This document shows, one piece after another, positions 25,344 through 34,436 of a stretch of 64,000 nt of DNA. Numbering within the stretch: position 1 is the first letter of the stretch; each line of letters begins with the position of its first letter. The stretch is from CAZSDU01 sp964605775 (lineage in GTDB: Bacteria > Bacteroidota > Bacteroidia > Bacteroidales > FEN-979): positions 1 through 64,000 of the forward strand of contig CAZSDU010000008.1 of NCBI GenBank assembly GCA_964605775.1, in the 5' to 3' direction. The notes beneath the pieces were generated by a model. The model saw only the letters and a list, made by a program, of their open reading frames with translations, was not told the DNA's origin and made no database searches. The position numbers were made by a program, and so were the translations under genes.

Positions 25344-26624
25344 TTATCGGGAAATTTCTTTGATTCGGTTACGGGCATATTCTGAATAAGATACCTGCTG
25401 TGGATTGTTCGATACAGACTCCTCGCTTTTTTTCATATCCCTGATAAATATCTGATAATATGGTAATGCTTCCTTTGGATTGCGGAGGTGATAATCATAC
25501 TGATAGGCGATCTTAAATGCCAGGGTGTTATTTTGCGGACTTCCTTCATACGCCCTCTTCAATAAAATCAAGGCTGTGTCGGTTCTCCCGGACATATTAT
25601 AGACCGCTGCAAGCTCAATGTACAAGGTCGAAAGGAACTGATCAGAAGGCATGAGCAGGGACAGTGTCCTCCTTAGAAAAATCAAGCCAGTATCCGAAAC
25701 GGGAAAAGTCCGGAAATGTGAAACCCCGAAATAAAAACAAACCTCAGCATCTGTCGTGTCTGCGGCAAAAGCATTTCTGAACAAGGGGGCAGCTGAATCG
25801 TACTTATCCTGTTTATAAAATGAAAGTCCGTAATATTTATACAGAAATTTCGACTGGTCGCCTGCTTCAATTGCTCTTGCAAATCGTGTCACAGCGCCAA
25901 CGTAATCTTTAATCATATATCTTGAATACCCGCTTAATTTCAATATTCCCGGGTGCATCGAATGCATGGATAAAAAATGATCGGTCAACGAAATGGCTGA
26001 AGAAAAATCCCTCTTTTTGATCAGAATATTTGTCAGTTTTAGGGTCACACCAGGATCAAACGGCTTTAATTTCAACGCTTTCCAGTAATAAATCATCGCA
26101 GAATCGGCTGATTTCAACTCATTAAGACATCCGGCCATCTGTTTCAGGATATAAAAATCATTAGTATCGTTCAGATACAACGCTTGGAAAACAGATAAGG
26201 CACTTTTATAATCCTCATTTTGCAGATAAAGACTTGCCAGCTGAAGGGAGAAATACGGGTTATCCGGTTCAAGTTCCGTGATTTTATGGCATGTTTTTAT
26301 CGCCTTTTCCGTTTCCCCAAGCTGACGATATACCTCAGACATTTCCAAAAGCACCCGGGTATCGGTTGAATCTTTTCCTAGCGCTTTACCGAAAGTTTCA
26401 AGTGCTGACGGGTAGCGAAACAAGGCAAACTGAGATTTCCCCTTCAGGATAAGGATATCTATCCGTGAGGAATCGGTTGCTAAAATCGTTTCAGCCAGGT
26501 CGATGGCTTGGCTGAAACGATAGGATGTCATCCATGATTTTACTTTTTCTCCCTGATCTTTTTGCTGGGCTGGAAGTTGGCCTGAAATAAACAACAAAGA
26601 GAGGAGGAGGATCTGAATTTTCAT
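25344..26624 (-). CDS. Secreted TPR-repeat protein
   Basis: 426 residues with a signal peptide (MKIQILLLSLLFISGQLPAQ). It contains about nine to ten TPR-like helical repeats (for example ALETFGKALGKDSTDTRVLL and AIKTCHKITELEPDNPYFSL), so it is a periplasmic protein-binding scaffold. It ends a three-gene run with the M56-TonB protein (10 bases upstream) and the BlaI-type regulator, which suggests it belongs to the same regulon. Confidence 0.85.
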   Translation of the reverse strand: MKIQILLLSLLFISGQLPAQQKDQGEKVKSWMTSYRFSQAIDLAETILATDSSRIDILILKGKSQFALFRYPSALETFGKALGKDSTDTRVLLEMSEVYRQLGETEKAIKTCHKITELEPDNPYFSLQLASLYLQNEDYKSALSVFQALYLNDTNDFYILKQMAGCLNELKSADSAMIYYWKALKLKPFDPGVTLKLTNILIKKRDFSSAISLTDHFLSMHSMHPGILKLSGYSRYMIKDYVGAVTRFARAIEAGDQSKFLYKYYGLSFYKQDKYDSAAPLFRNAFAADTTDAEVCFYFGVSHFRTFPVSDTGLIFLRRTLSLLMPSDQFLSTLYIELAAVYNMSGRTDTALILLKRAYEGSPQNNTLAFKIAYQYDYHLRNPKEALPYYQIFIRDMKKSEESVSNNPQQVSYSEYARNRIKEISR

Positions 26625-26633
26625 TTCACCTGT

Positions 26634-27968
26634 TTACTGCTTCTTATCCTTTTTACCCGCATCGAGTTTGAACTTAACCGGCAAGTTAAACGCTACATCC
26701 ACCGGCTTTCCCTTGCTCTCTCCGGGATTCCATTTTGGCATCATTTTCACGATCCGCAGGGCCTCATCATCACATCCTCCTCCGATTCCCCTGAGTATCT
26801 TCACATCCGTAACCGACCCGTCAGACCTGACAATAAAAGATACGTAAACCGTTCCCTGTATCTTGTTTTTTACGGCGTTCTCGGGATATTTAATGTTTTC
26901 CACCATAAACTTTACCCTGGCTTCCTCTCCTCCCACATAAGAAGGCATTTTTTCAACCACTTTATAAGTCAACTTATCGCTGTCGACCGGAGTATTATGG
27001 ATTTGCGTTTCCTGCTTTTTCTTATCCTGGGTAACAGGAGACATTATTGTATTAGCAGTGCTAACGGCCTTATTAACCGTAAGATTCACTGGCATTGAAT
27101 GACTAAAGGAGCGGGCCGAAAAAATAACCCACAGGATCAGAAGAACCGGCAGGACAAAGAACAGTTTACTTCTGGCCCATGTTCTTGATTTGGATTTTGT
27201 CATCATAAGAATTCGTTTTTTAAGTAATGAAACATTAAAGTTATTGGTCAGGTTATTTACCTGAATGCCCATGGTTTCATTCAGGATCATTTGCTGGTAT
27301 AATGAACGGCTGATGCCGGTTTGCAATACTCCTTCATCCGCCAGGTATTCATGCACACTTTTCATTTCACGCCAGGTAAGCCAGGCAAAAGGATTAAACC
27401 ATTGAATAATGATCAGAATCTCCATCAGAAAAAGATCAATGGTATGCATTTGCCTGATGTGCACATTTTCATGATTTAGGATGGCCTCTAGGCTCTCTCC
27501 AAGAACCTCTTTTTCATTGATAAAAACCCTGTTGAAAAAAGAAAATGGGGAATAAGCCAGGTCCACATAAACAACATTTAATCCTTTCAGTTTTTTCATG
27601 CCAAAACGCCGGGATAAAAGCATCAGGTGTATCAATTGGACAAGAAACCGGAACAGAAAAATAAACATTCCAGTGAGGTAAACAATGAATAAGCCTTCTA
27701 TCCATCCAATATGGCCTCCCTGAGCATGTACCATCCTGGCCGGCATGATCAACACGGGTTCAAGCATGACCACTACACTGGCAGCCGTGCCTGTCGGAAC
27801 CCAGGAAAACGTAAATAAGGGGAATAGAACAGAGAAAATAACCATAGTAAGAAGATACATCCGGTTCATCAGGAAAAAAGTATCCTTCCTGAGAAATATC
27901 CAGTACACGACAAACAGCAGTGAAATACAAAGAACAGATTTCACCAGATATGGAATGAAAGGATTCAT
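26634..27968 (-). CDS. M56 (BlaR1-like) membrane protease with TonB C-terminal domain
   Basis: 444 residues. The N-terminal half has several membrane helices around the zinc site: HENVH near residue 167 (an HExxH motif) and HEYLADE further on. A helix at about 280-300 is followed by a periplasmic linker and a TonB C-terminal domain (VKNKIQGTVYVSFIVRSDG, then WNPGESKGKPVDVAFNLPVKF). The usual penicillin-sensor domain of BlaR1 is replaced by the TonB module, a common arrangement in Bacteroidota. It overlaps the BlaI gene by ATGA, so the pair is translationally coupled: the protease is expected to release BlaI repression when it receives an envelope signal. Confidence 0.93.
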   Translation of the reverse strand: MNPFIPYLVKSVLCISLLFVVYWIFLRKDTFFLMNRMYLLTMVIFSVLFPLFTFSWVPTGTAASVVVMLEPVLIMPARMVHAQGGHIGWIEGLFIVYLTGMFIFLFRFLVQLIHLMLLSRRFGMKKLKGLNVVYVDLAYSPFSFFNRVFINEKEVLGESLEAILNHENVHIRQMHTIDLFLMEILIIIQWFNPFAWLTWREMKSVHEYLADEGVLQTGISRSLYQQMILNETMGIQVNNLTNNFNVSLLKKRILMMTKSKSRTWARSKLFFVLPVLLILWVIFSARSFSHSMPVNLTVNKAVSTANTIMSPVTQDKKKQETQIHNTPVDSDKLTYKVVEKMPSYVGGEEARVKFMVENIKYPENAVKNKIQGTVYVSFIVRSDGSVTDVKILRGIGGGCDDEALRIVKMMPKWNPGESKGKPVDVAFNLPVKFKLDAGKKDKKQ

Positions 27969-28381
27969 GATTTCATCTTGTTTTTTTGCATGGAAAGTTC
28001 TTTATCGATGGTTTGTTGAATTTCTTCTAGATCCTTTATACTCAGATTTCCGTCATGCGTAAAAAAGGATGCCAGTGATTGATACGAATTACCAAAATAA
28101 TTGGAAAGAAAATTCCTGAAATAGGAACGGGTGTATTCCTTTTTGTTAATCAGGGGAAAATACTCGTGGGTGCGGCCATAGGCCTTATGACTAACAAAGC
28201 CTTTCTGTTCAAGAATCCTGATGATGGTAGAAACGGTGTTATACGCTGGCTTGGGGTCGGGAATTTTGTCGAGTATCTGGTTTACCATCCCCTTTTCGAT
28301 TTCCCAGAGCACTTGCATGATCTCTTCCTCTGCACGGGTGAGTTGCAGAGGAAAGTCAGTAGTCGTTTTTCTTGTTTTCAT
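27965..28381 (-). CDS. BlaI/MecI-family repressor
   Basis: 138 residues. A winged helix (about 10-80: LTRAEEEIMQVLWEIEKG, and PAYNTVSTIIRILEQKGFV) is followed by the dimerisation helices of the penicillinase-repressor family. It should bind the operator overlapping its own promoter (28427-28461) and be inactivated through the M56 protein with which it overlaps by four bases. Target genes outside this operon are not known from the window. Confidence 0.95.
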   Translation of the reverse strand: MKTRKTTTDFPLQLTRAEEEIMQVLWEIEKGMVNQILDKIPDPKPAYNTVSTIIRILEQKGFVSHKAYGRTHEYFPLINKKEYTRSYFRNFLSNYFGNSYQSLASFFTHDGNLSIKDLEEIQQTIDKELSMQKNKMKS

Positions 28382-28426
28382 TCCAGAATAATAAAGATAA
28401 AATGAATTTAAAAATATTCATAGTCG

Positions 28427-28461
28427 CAAAGATACAACTAAATAATTAGTTTGTCAACTAA
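28427..28461 (-). promoter_or_regulatory. BlaI-type operator and promoter
   Basis: Three half-sites AACTAA (28436-28441), TTAGTT (28446-28451) and AACTAA (28456-28461), each separated by four bases, form two overlapping dyads. On the minus strand the -7 box TATCTTTG (28434-28427) abuts them, and GTTG lies 20 bases upstream as the -33 box. A repressor bound here would block the promoter. Confidence 0.75.
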
Positions 28462-28605
28462 ATATTTAATTTTATAACGAGATTATCAGGGAATACACCG
28501 ATCAAAATAGTCCTTTCACAGAGAGTATCAATCTGACACATTTTTTCTTTTATTTACTTTTCGAGTATTTGATCGCGTCGGACAACAAGGGAAGACAGTT
28601 TGAAT

Positions 28606-29331
28606 ATGAAAAGTTTTTTCATATTTTTGCTTTACGGTTTTTCAATTCAGCATTCCTTACCTATGCTCACAAGTGTTTCCCGATATCATTTTTCATTTCA
28701 TCGATACTGCTTATTGATTTTTTTACCTTTTTTCATCATGGTATGCAGTAACAACTGGGATAGTACTGATCAACAAACTATATACACGGAGAAGCTTAGT
28801 AAGTTAATGCAATCCGTGCAGTTTGAAGATGGCGATATTGTTTTCAGGCGGGGTATAGGCATGGCCAGCCAGGCCGTATTGCTATCTGAAAAAAATTCCA
28901 TGTATTCACATGCAGGAATGGTTTTCATCATCAATCATTGCCCTTATGTAATTCATGCAGTCCCAGGAGAGTCCGGGTCTGAGGCTGAAGTGATGAAATG
29001 CGAGAAACTGACTTCTTTTCTTGACTATCATAAAGCTTCCCGTGCCGGAATATACCGTTGTTCTTCCAATGAAAAACATATCGGGGCCAAGGCTCTGAAA
29101 CAGGCCAAACTAGCACTCGACAAGAGGCTTCAATTCGATGACGCCTACGATCTGGATTCAGATGATAAATTATATTGTACCGAGCTGATCTGGAAATCCT
29201 ATCGTGACGCCGGAATCGACCTGATCAAAGGACGTTTTGATTTTATCAATATTCCATTATATAAGGGATTGGTCATCCTCCCTGGTAGTTTTATCCATTC
29301 CGAATCATTGACCGAAATTTATTCCTACTAA
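28606..29331 (+). CDS. YiiX/YebB-like NlpC/P60 cysteine hydrolase
   Basis: About 241 residues from ATG 28606 (a TTG two codons earlier is an alternative). A hydrophobic segment at about 34-47 ends IMVCSNN, a weak lipobox. The catalytic domain has the circularly permuted NlpC/P60 order of YiiX: DGDIVFRRG, His in YSHAGMVF, then Cys in LYCTELIWKSY. Relatives are thought to cleave amides in peptidoglycan or lipids. It is divergent from the BlaI operon. Confidence 0.85.
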   Translation: MKSFFIFLLYGFSIQHSLPMLTSVSRYHFSFHRYCLLIFLPFFIMVCSNNWDSTDQQTIYTEKLSKLMQSVQFEDGDIVFRRGIGMASQAVLLSEKNSMYSHAGMVFIINHCPYVIHAVPGESGSEAEVMKCEKLTSFLDYHKASRAGIYRCSSNEKHIGAKALKQAKLALDKRLQFDDAYDLDSDDKLYCTELIWKSYRDAGIDLIKGRFDFINIPLYKGLVILPGSFIHSESLTEIYSY

Positions 29332-29354
29332 TTTAACTTAAAAACCAAAAGCCA

Positions 29355-29759
29355 ATGAAAACCACAAAGATTTTATTAAGCCTCCTTGTCCTGGGCGCTT
29401 TTTACGTTTTAGTTTCCTGTGGCGGAGCTTCCTCAAGCTCCCCATCCTCAACAGTGAAAACATTTGTCGATAAAATGGCAAAGGGAGAATTTGAATCTGC
29501 CATTGCCTGTATATCACTTAATGGGAAAGAAATGGATGAAGAATCAAAAGCAAAACTTACCGGACTGATGGCCATGGGAAAAGCACAGGCAGATAAAAAA
29601 CAAGGAATCAAGAACCTGGATATCCTTAGTGAAGAGATTGCTGAAGACGGGAATACTGCTAAAGTGAAAGTTAAATTTACCTATGGAAACGGCGACTCTC
29701 ATGAAGATGATTATAAACTGGTGAAGGAAAACGGAAAATGGATGATTACAATCAAGTAG
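29355..29759 (+). CDS. DUF4878 lipoprotein
   Basis: 134 residues, lipobox LVSCGGA (Cys22). The mature domain is the NTF2-like DUF4878 fold: TVKTFVDKMAKGEFESAIACI near the N-terminus and VKENGKWMITIK at the end. The family is of unknown function and common in Bacteroidota. The last 22 bases overlap the start of the next gene in another frame. Confidence 0.9.
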   Translation: MKTTKILLSLLVLGAFYVLVSCGGASSSSPSSTVKTFVDKMAKGEFESAIACISLNGKEMDEESKAKLTGLMAMGKAQADKKQGIKNLDILSEEIAEDGNTAKVKVKFTYGNGDSHEDDYKLVKENGKWMITIK

Positions 29760-30787
29760 GATCTTCCCCGCGTATTTTGCTTACCGGGGGATCAGGATTC
29801 CTTGGTAAAGCAATAGTCAAAGAATTACTATCGAAGGATTCCCCTTTATCTCCGGGAATCCTTCGCATTTTTGACTTAAAATATTATCAGGGCATCATTG
29901 ATCCCCGCATTGAATTTAGAAAGGGAGATATCAGGATCCCCTCAGAAGTTTCAGCAGCATGCAAGGGAATAGATATCGTCATTCATGCAGCAGCCATTGT
30001 CGATTGGGGCACAAAGCCTGATAAAGAAATCTTTGCTGTCAATGTCAAAGGAACTGAAAACGTTTTACTTGCCTGTAAAGATCATAAGGTCCGGTTTCTG
30101 GTTTATACAAGCTCTCTGGATGCTATATTCCAGGGAAAGCCGCTGGTCGATATTGATGAAACCCTCGCCTATCCTGAACATCATCCCAATTCGTATTGCA
30201 AAAGCAAGTTCCTGTCCGAAAAACTGGTGATCCAAGCCAATGATAGACAGTTAAAGACATGTATTCTCAGACCCTCCGACATATACGGGGAAGGAGATCC
30301 TTTCCATATCGGATCTTTGATCAACATGGCCAGGGGTGGTTTTTATGTCCGGTTAGGGGATGGTTCATCCAAATCACAACATGTATTTGTTGGAAACATC
30401 GCCTGGGCACATGTATTGGCTGCACATGCTTTATATACTGGAAATACTGATGTGCCAGGAAACATTTACCTGATCACCGACGGACCCCCGTCCAATTTCT
30501 TCCATTTTTTTGATCCTATCGTGGAAGGTTCAGGCTATCGAATCTGGCCTAAAAACCTATGGCTACCCAGATGGTTTGCATATTCCATTGGGAGCATTTC
30601 CGAAGCTATTGCTTTAATGATGCGGCCATTTAAAAATTACACACCGAAATTCAGCCGGTTTGCGGTTATCTATACCTGCAACGATTTTACTTTTAAAACT
30701 GATAAAGCTTTCCGGCATTTTAATTTTATCCCCAAATATAGCGAAGAAGAAGCATTGAGGCTAACCATTGCCGGATTCCGGTCATGA
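29738..30787 (+). CDS. NAD(P)-dependent 3-beta-hydroxysteroid dehydrogenase/isomerase-like protein
   Basis: 349 residues. An extended SDR: TGGSGFLGKA nucleotide loop at about 16-25, YTSSLDA, and the catalytic YCKSK pair. The later segment (LRPSDIYGEGD, then VFVGNIAWAHVLAAHAL) matches the 3-beta-HSD family (PF01073), which acts on sterol-like or long-chain lipids. Its start codon lies inside the DUF4878 gene (22-base overlap). It shares its strand with an acyl-CoA synthetase downstream, but a convergent gene lies between. Confidence 0.88.
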   Translation: MDDYNQVGSSPRILLTGGSGFLGKAIVKELLSKDSPLSPGILRIFDLKYYQGIIDPRIEFRKGDIRIPSEVSAACKGIDIVIHAAAIVDWGTKPDKEIFAVNVKGTENVLLACKDHKVRFLVYTSSLDAIFQGKPLVDIDETLAYPEHHPNSYCKSKFLSEKLVIQANDRQLKTCILRPSDIYGEGDPFHIGSLINMARGGFYVRLGDGSSKSQHVFVGNIAWAHVLAAHALYTGNTDVPGNIYLITDGPPSNFFHFFDPIVEGSGYRIWPKNLWLPRWFAYSIGSISEAIALMMRPFKNYTPKFSRFAVIYTCNDFTFKTDKAFRHFNFIPKYSEEEALRLTIAGFRS

Positions 30788-31453
30788 GCGGATATGGTAC
30801 TCCCTCGTCAGATAGGGTTCAATGGTTCCATAATCAAGAAAAGACCTGGTATCCTGATAAACTTCAAGCATATTGGGAATAATAACCAAAGGGTTCCCAA
30901 AAAAAAGAAATGGATTGATAAGGTCCGCTTTTGTCCGGAAATGTTCTTCAACAATACCATCCCATGGTGTTTCTGTTACACATTCTGCTTCTCTTACCAC
31001 ATTTCTGTTATAATGCCAGAGCGGATGTATCCTCATGGAGAGCGGAGTATGACTATGATGCCATCGATCAAGAAAAACATTCTGATCCAAACCTTTTTTC
31101 TTTCTGAATAAAGTCAACAGACAAACTCCAGGTGTGATTTTCCCGTTTTCCCATGTTTTTTTGTAACTCACCGGAATAGCTTCTTCCACAGTATATATCC
31201 CTATAAATCCTTTGGCATTTACCAGCATCTCTAATAAACCATCATGATCACGGGTAATGGATAGGGCAGCTAATTTTTTCTTTTTAAACGGGATGATGGA
31301 AAACAAAGGAGGTGGCTCTAGGGTAAGCGTGATATGAAGGGATCCGGTTTGCATTATCCCGGCTGCAACATTTGCGTCTTCCAATACCCTGCTTTCGAAA
31401 TCCCTAAAAGATTCCCCTTTTATCCCCGAAATCAAATAAATTTGTTTTTTCAT
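30782..31453 (-). CDS. EthD-domain protein
   Basis: About 223 residues from ATG 31453. The central part TPGVCLLTLFRKKKGLDQ followed by FLDRWHHSHTPLSMRIHPLWHYNRN is the EthD fold (dimeric alpha-beta barrel). EthD proteins support oxidations or bind polyketide/lipid intermediates. It converges on the SDR gene, with the stops overlapping in TCATGA. A -7-like TACTTTTG (31467-31460) sits only 7 bases before the ATG, so the transcript may be nearly leaderless. Confidence 0.78.
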   Translation of the reverse strand: MKKQIYLISGIKGESFRDFESRVLEDANVAAGIMQTGSLHITLTLEPPPLFSIIPFKKKKLAALSITRDHDGLLEMLVNAKGFIGIYTVEEAIPVSYKKTWENGKITPGVCLLTLFRKKKGLDQNVFLDRWHHSHTPLSMRIHPLWHYNRNVVREAECVTETPWDGIVEEHFRTKADLINPFLFFGNPLVIIPNMLEVYQDTRSFLDYGTIEPYLTREYHIRS

Positions 31454-31475
31454 TAAAGGCAAAAGTATTATAGTT

Positions 31476-31483
31476 TATTTTTG
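31476..31483 (+). promoter_or_regulatory. -7 element before the acyl-CoA synthetase gene
   Basis: TATTTTTG fits TAnnTTTG, 55 bases before ATG 31539, divergent from the EthD gene. Confidence 0.45.
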
Positions 31484-31538
31484 AAAAATACAACAGGCTA
31501 AAAAAAAATTCGGAAATTAGTACTCCCAAATTTATCAT

Positions 31539-33164
31539 ATGAGGAAAACATCTACCCCTTTGATTTCGATTTTTGAAAATGCCATCCGTGAGAATTGGAA
31601 ATTCCGCGCTCTTTCCGATTATGGAGGCAACAGTTTTACCTATCAGGATGTGGGTGAGCGCATCCTCGCCATCCATGCTATTTTTATAGACGCAGGGATT
31701 AAAAAAGGGGATAAAATCGCCCTGCTCGGCAAGAATTCAGCAAACTGGGGCATCATTTACCTTGCTACGATCACTTATGGAGCAGTCATTGTTCCCATAC
31801 TCCCGGATTTTAAACCAGCTGATGTTCAATACATCATCAATCATTCGGATGCCCTTGCCCTGTTTGTTGAAGAATCATTTTTTAAAGAACTGGATATCCA
31901 TTCCCTGTCCCAGATAAATCTGATTCTTGGGATCCAGGATCTTTCTTTATACTATTCCCGAGACCTCTCGCTCAACCCGAATAGACAGGTACAGAGCATT
32001 ACTCCCGAACAGATCCATTTTTCTCCGTCATCGGATGAAGATATCGCGGTGATCAGCTATACTTCAGGTACCACGGGATTTTCAAAAGGAGTGGTGCTGC
32101 AACATAAAAGCCTGCTGGGAAATATCCTCTACGCCCATCGCAATATGCCCTTGAATCCGCAGAATAAAATTCTGTCTTTCCTTCCCCTGGCCCATACTTA
32201 TGGCTGTGCTTTTGAGTTTCTCTTTCCTTTTACCCTGGGTTGTGATATCACTTTTCTGACAAAAACGCCTTCTCCCAAAATCATCATTCAGGCTTTCCAG
32301 GAAATCTGCCCGGAACTGATTTTATCTGTTCCTCTGGTCATCGAAAAAATCTACAAAGCCCAGCTTATTCCGGTCCTGCGTAAACCGGCCATGAAAATCC
32401 TTACCCGTATCCCGGGAATTAATCAAATCATTTTTAAGAAGATCAGAAAGAAAATGTGTGCAGTCTTCGGTGGAAATTTCCGTGAATTGGTCATTGGAGG
32501 TGCTCCCTTTAATTCTGAGGCAGAACGTTTCTTCGCCAGAATACATTTTCCTTTTACTGTAGGCTACGGGATGACCGAATGTGGTCCGCTGATCTCATAC
32601 GCGTCATGGAAAACAACTAAGATTGGGGCTTCGGGCAGAATCGTAGATGAACTTGAAATAACCATCGATTCAGAAGATCCCCTCAGAAAAGTGGGAGAAA
32701 TCATGGTCAGGGGAAGCCATGTCATGATGGGATATTATAAAAACGAAGAAGCGACTGCACAGGTGATTGACCAGGAAGGCTGGCTTCATACCGGCGACTT
32801 GGGAATCCTTGACAAACATGGAAACATTTTTATCAAGGGAAGAAGTAAAAGCATGATTCTGGGACCCTCCGGTAAAAACATATATCCTGAAGAACTTGAG
32901 TCGGTGTTGAATAATCGTTTCCTGGTTATGGAATCACTGGTGATCGAAAGAAATCAAAAACTCATTGCCTTGATCCATCCCGATGCGGATGCTATGCAAA
33001 AAGCCGGAGTCAGCATGGAACAACTTCCGGAACTATTTAAAGCTTATATTCATGACCTTAATCATAGGATTCCCAAATATATTACAGTCGCTGATTTTGA
33101 AATTTTTCCAACAGAATTTGAAAAGACTCCCAAGAGAAGCATTAAACGGTTTTTATATTCCTGA
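31539..33164 (+). CDS. AMP-forming acyl-CoA synthetase
   Basis: 541 residues of the ANL superfamily. It activates a carboxylic acid, probably a fatty acid, to acyl-CoA via acyl-AMP. Motifs: SYTSGTTGFSKGV (P-loop), YGMTECGP (A5), GWLHTGDLG (A7), and GRSKSMILGPSGKNIYPEELE, the hinge motif split here by minor substitutions, with the catalytic Lys near the C-terminus (PKRSIKRF). It is tightly linked to the flavoprotein gene: TGA and the next ATG are adjacent. Confidence 0.93.
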   Translation: MRKTSTPLISIFENAIRENWKFRALSDYGGNSFTYQDVGERILAIHAIFIDAGIKKGDKIALLGKNSANWGIIYLATITYGAVIVPILPDFKPADVQYIINHSDALALFVEESFFKELDIHSLSQINLILGIQDLSLYYSRDLSLNPNRQVQSITPEQIHFSPSSDEDIAVISYTSGTTGFSKGVVLQHKSLLGNILYAHRNMPLNPQNKILSFLPLAHTYGCAFEFLFPFTLGCDITFLTKTPSPKIIIQAFQEICPELILSVPLVIEKIYKAQLIPVLRKPAMKILTRIPGINQIIFKKIRKKMCAVFGGNFRELVIGGAPFNSEAERFFARIHFPFTVGYGMTECGPLISYASWKTTKIGASGRIVDELEITIDSEDPLRKVGEIMVRGSHVMMGYYKNEEATAQVIDQEGWLHTGDLGILDKHGNIFIKGRSKSMILGPSGKNIYPEELESVLNNRFLVMESLVIERNQKLIALIHPDADAMQKAGVSMEQLPELFKAYIHDLNHRIPKYITVADFEIFPTEFEKTPKRSIKRFLYS

Positions 33165-34436
33165 ATGTTGAAACGGGAGACTTATGACGTTGTGGTGGTC
33201 GGCGCAGGACCCGCCGGACTGATTGCTTCCGGAAGAGTTGCATCGCTCGGCGGAAAAGTCCTCTTACTGGAAAAAATGAACGTTGCCGGGCGGAAATTAC
33301 TGATCACCGGAAAAGGCCGCTGTAATATTACTAACGTAGCCCCTCGGAGTGAATTTTTGAAACATATCTATCCCAATGGCCGGTTCTTAAAACATGCTTT
33401 TTCGGTGTTCTTTACCGGTGATATTATTGAACTTTTATCGTCCCAGGGATTGGAAACTAATGTTGAAAGGGGTGGTAGGGTATTTCCCCTCAGCAACAAA
33501 TCTTCGGATGTGCTTTCAGCCTTACTCCGTTGGGTAAAAAGCCTTCAGGTGGAAATCGAATATGGACAAAAATTGGATAGCCTTGTCATCAGTGAAGGAA
33601 GTATATCAGGAGTCCGCGTATTGACGCAAGGGAAACTAATAGAAATTAAAACCCGAAAAGTGATCCTTTGTACCGGAGGATGCTCCTACCCTGCCACAGG
33701 ATCTACCGGAGATGGATATAAAATAGCTGCCGCCTCAGGGCATAACATCGCGTCTCCACGGCCGGCCCTCGTTCCTTTGGAAACCTACGGCGATACCGCT
33801 CAGAGACTTCAGGGACTGAGCCTGAAAAACGTGAATGCTTCAGTCTGGATCAATGGCCGGAAATTCAAAGAAGCTTTTGGAGAAATGCTCTTTACCCATT
33901 TTGGTGTTTCCGGACCCATTATTCTCAGCCTGAGCAGATTTGTGGTGGATGAAATCCTTCAACATCACCATGTTGATCTTTCCATTGACCTTAAACCCGC
34001 CCTGGATGAAGCGAAACTTGATCTCCGTCTGATCCGGGATCTTAATGAGCATGGCAAAAAAAAGATGGTTAACCTATTCCGTTTGTGGCTTCCCGCTTTG
34101 CTCATCCCCATATTTCTGGAAGAAACGGGAATAGACGGTGAAAAAGCAGGACATCAGCTGAATTCAAAAGAACGGCGTAAGGTAATGCTTTTAATGAAAA
34201 ATTTCCGGCTTCAGGTAAAAGGTTTCCGATCTTTTACAGAAGCCATCATTACAGCCGGCGGAATTCCGACCTCGGAGATTAACCCGGAAACCATGGAATC
34301 TAAAATACAGAAAAATCTATATTTTGCCGGTGAAATTATTGACCTCGACGCCGACACAGGCGGTTATAACCTTCAACTGGCTTACTCTACTGCATGGCTG
34401 GCCGGTCAATCGGCCATGAATACATTGAATGCTTAG
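33165..34436 (+). CDS. BaiN/HI0933-family flavoprotein
   Basis: 423 residues. An FAD-binding Rossmann start VVVGAGPAGLIASGRVA, the family signature RKLLITGKGRCNITN, LCTGGCSYPATGSTGDGY in the middle, and the C-terminal GGIPTSEINPETMESK and GEIIDLDADTGGYNLQ. The family includes BaiN, implicated in bile-acid reduction, and is often called aminoacetone-oxidase-like; the actual reaction is unsettled. It directly follows the acyl-CoA synthetase and its stop overlaps that of the convergent COG2509 gene. Confidence 0.93.
   Translation: MLKRETYDVVVVGAGPAGLIASGRVASLGGKVLLLEKMNVAGRKLLITGKGRCNITNVAPRSEFLKHIYPNGRFLKHAFSVFFTGDIIELLSSQGLETNVERGGRVFPLSNKSSDVLSALLRWVKSLQVEIEYGQKLDSLVISEGSISGVRVLTQGKLIEIKTRKVILCTGGCSYPATGSTGDGYKIAAASGHNIASPRPALVPLETYGDTAQRLQGLSLKNVNASVWINGRKFKEAFGEMLFTHFGVSGPIILSLSRFVVDEILQHHHVDLSIDLKPALDEAKLDLRLIRDLNEHGKKKMVNLFRLWLPALLIPIFLEETGIDGEKAGHQLNSKERRKVMLLMKNFRLQVKGFRSFTEAIITAGGIPTSEINPETMESKIQKNLYFAGEIIDLDADTGGYNLQLAYSTAWLAGQSAMNTLNA

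Noticed and set aside
26634..28381. Beta-lactam resistance regulator pair (BlaR1/BlaI)
   Set aside because: The sensor lacks a penicillin-binding domain and no beta-lactamase gene is nearby, so only the family names are used.
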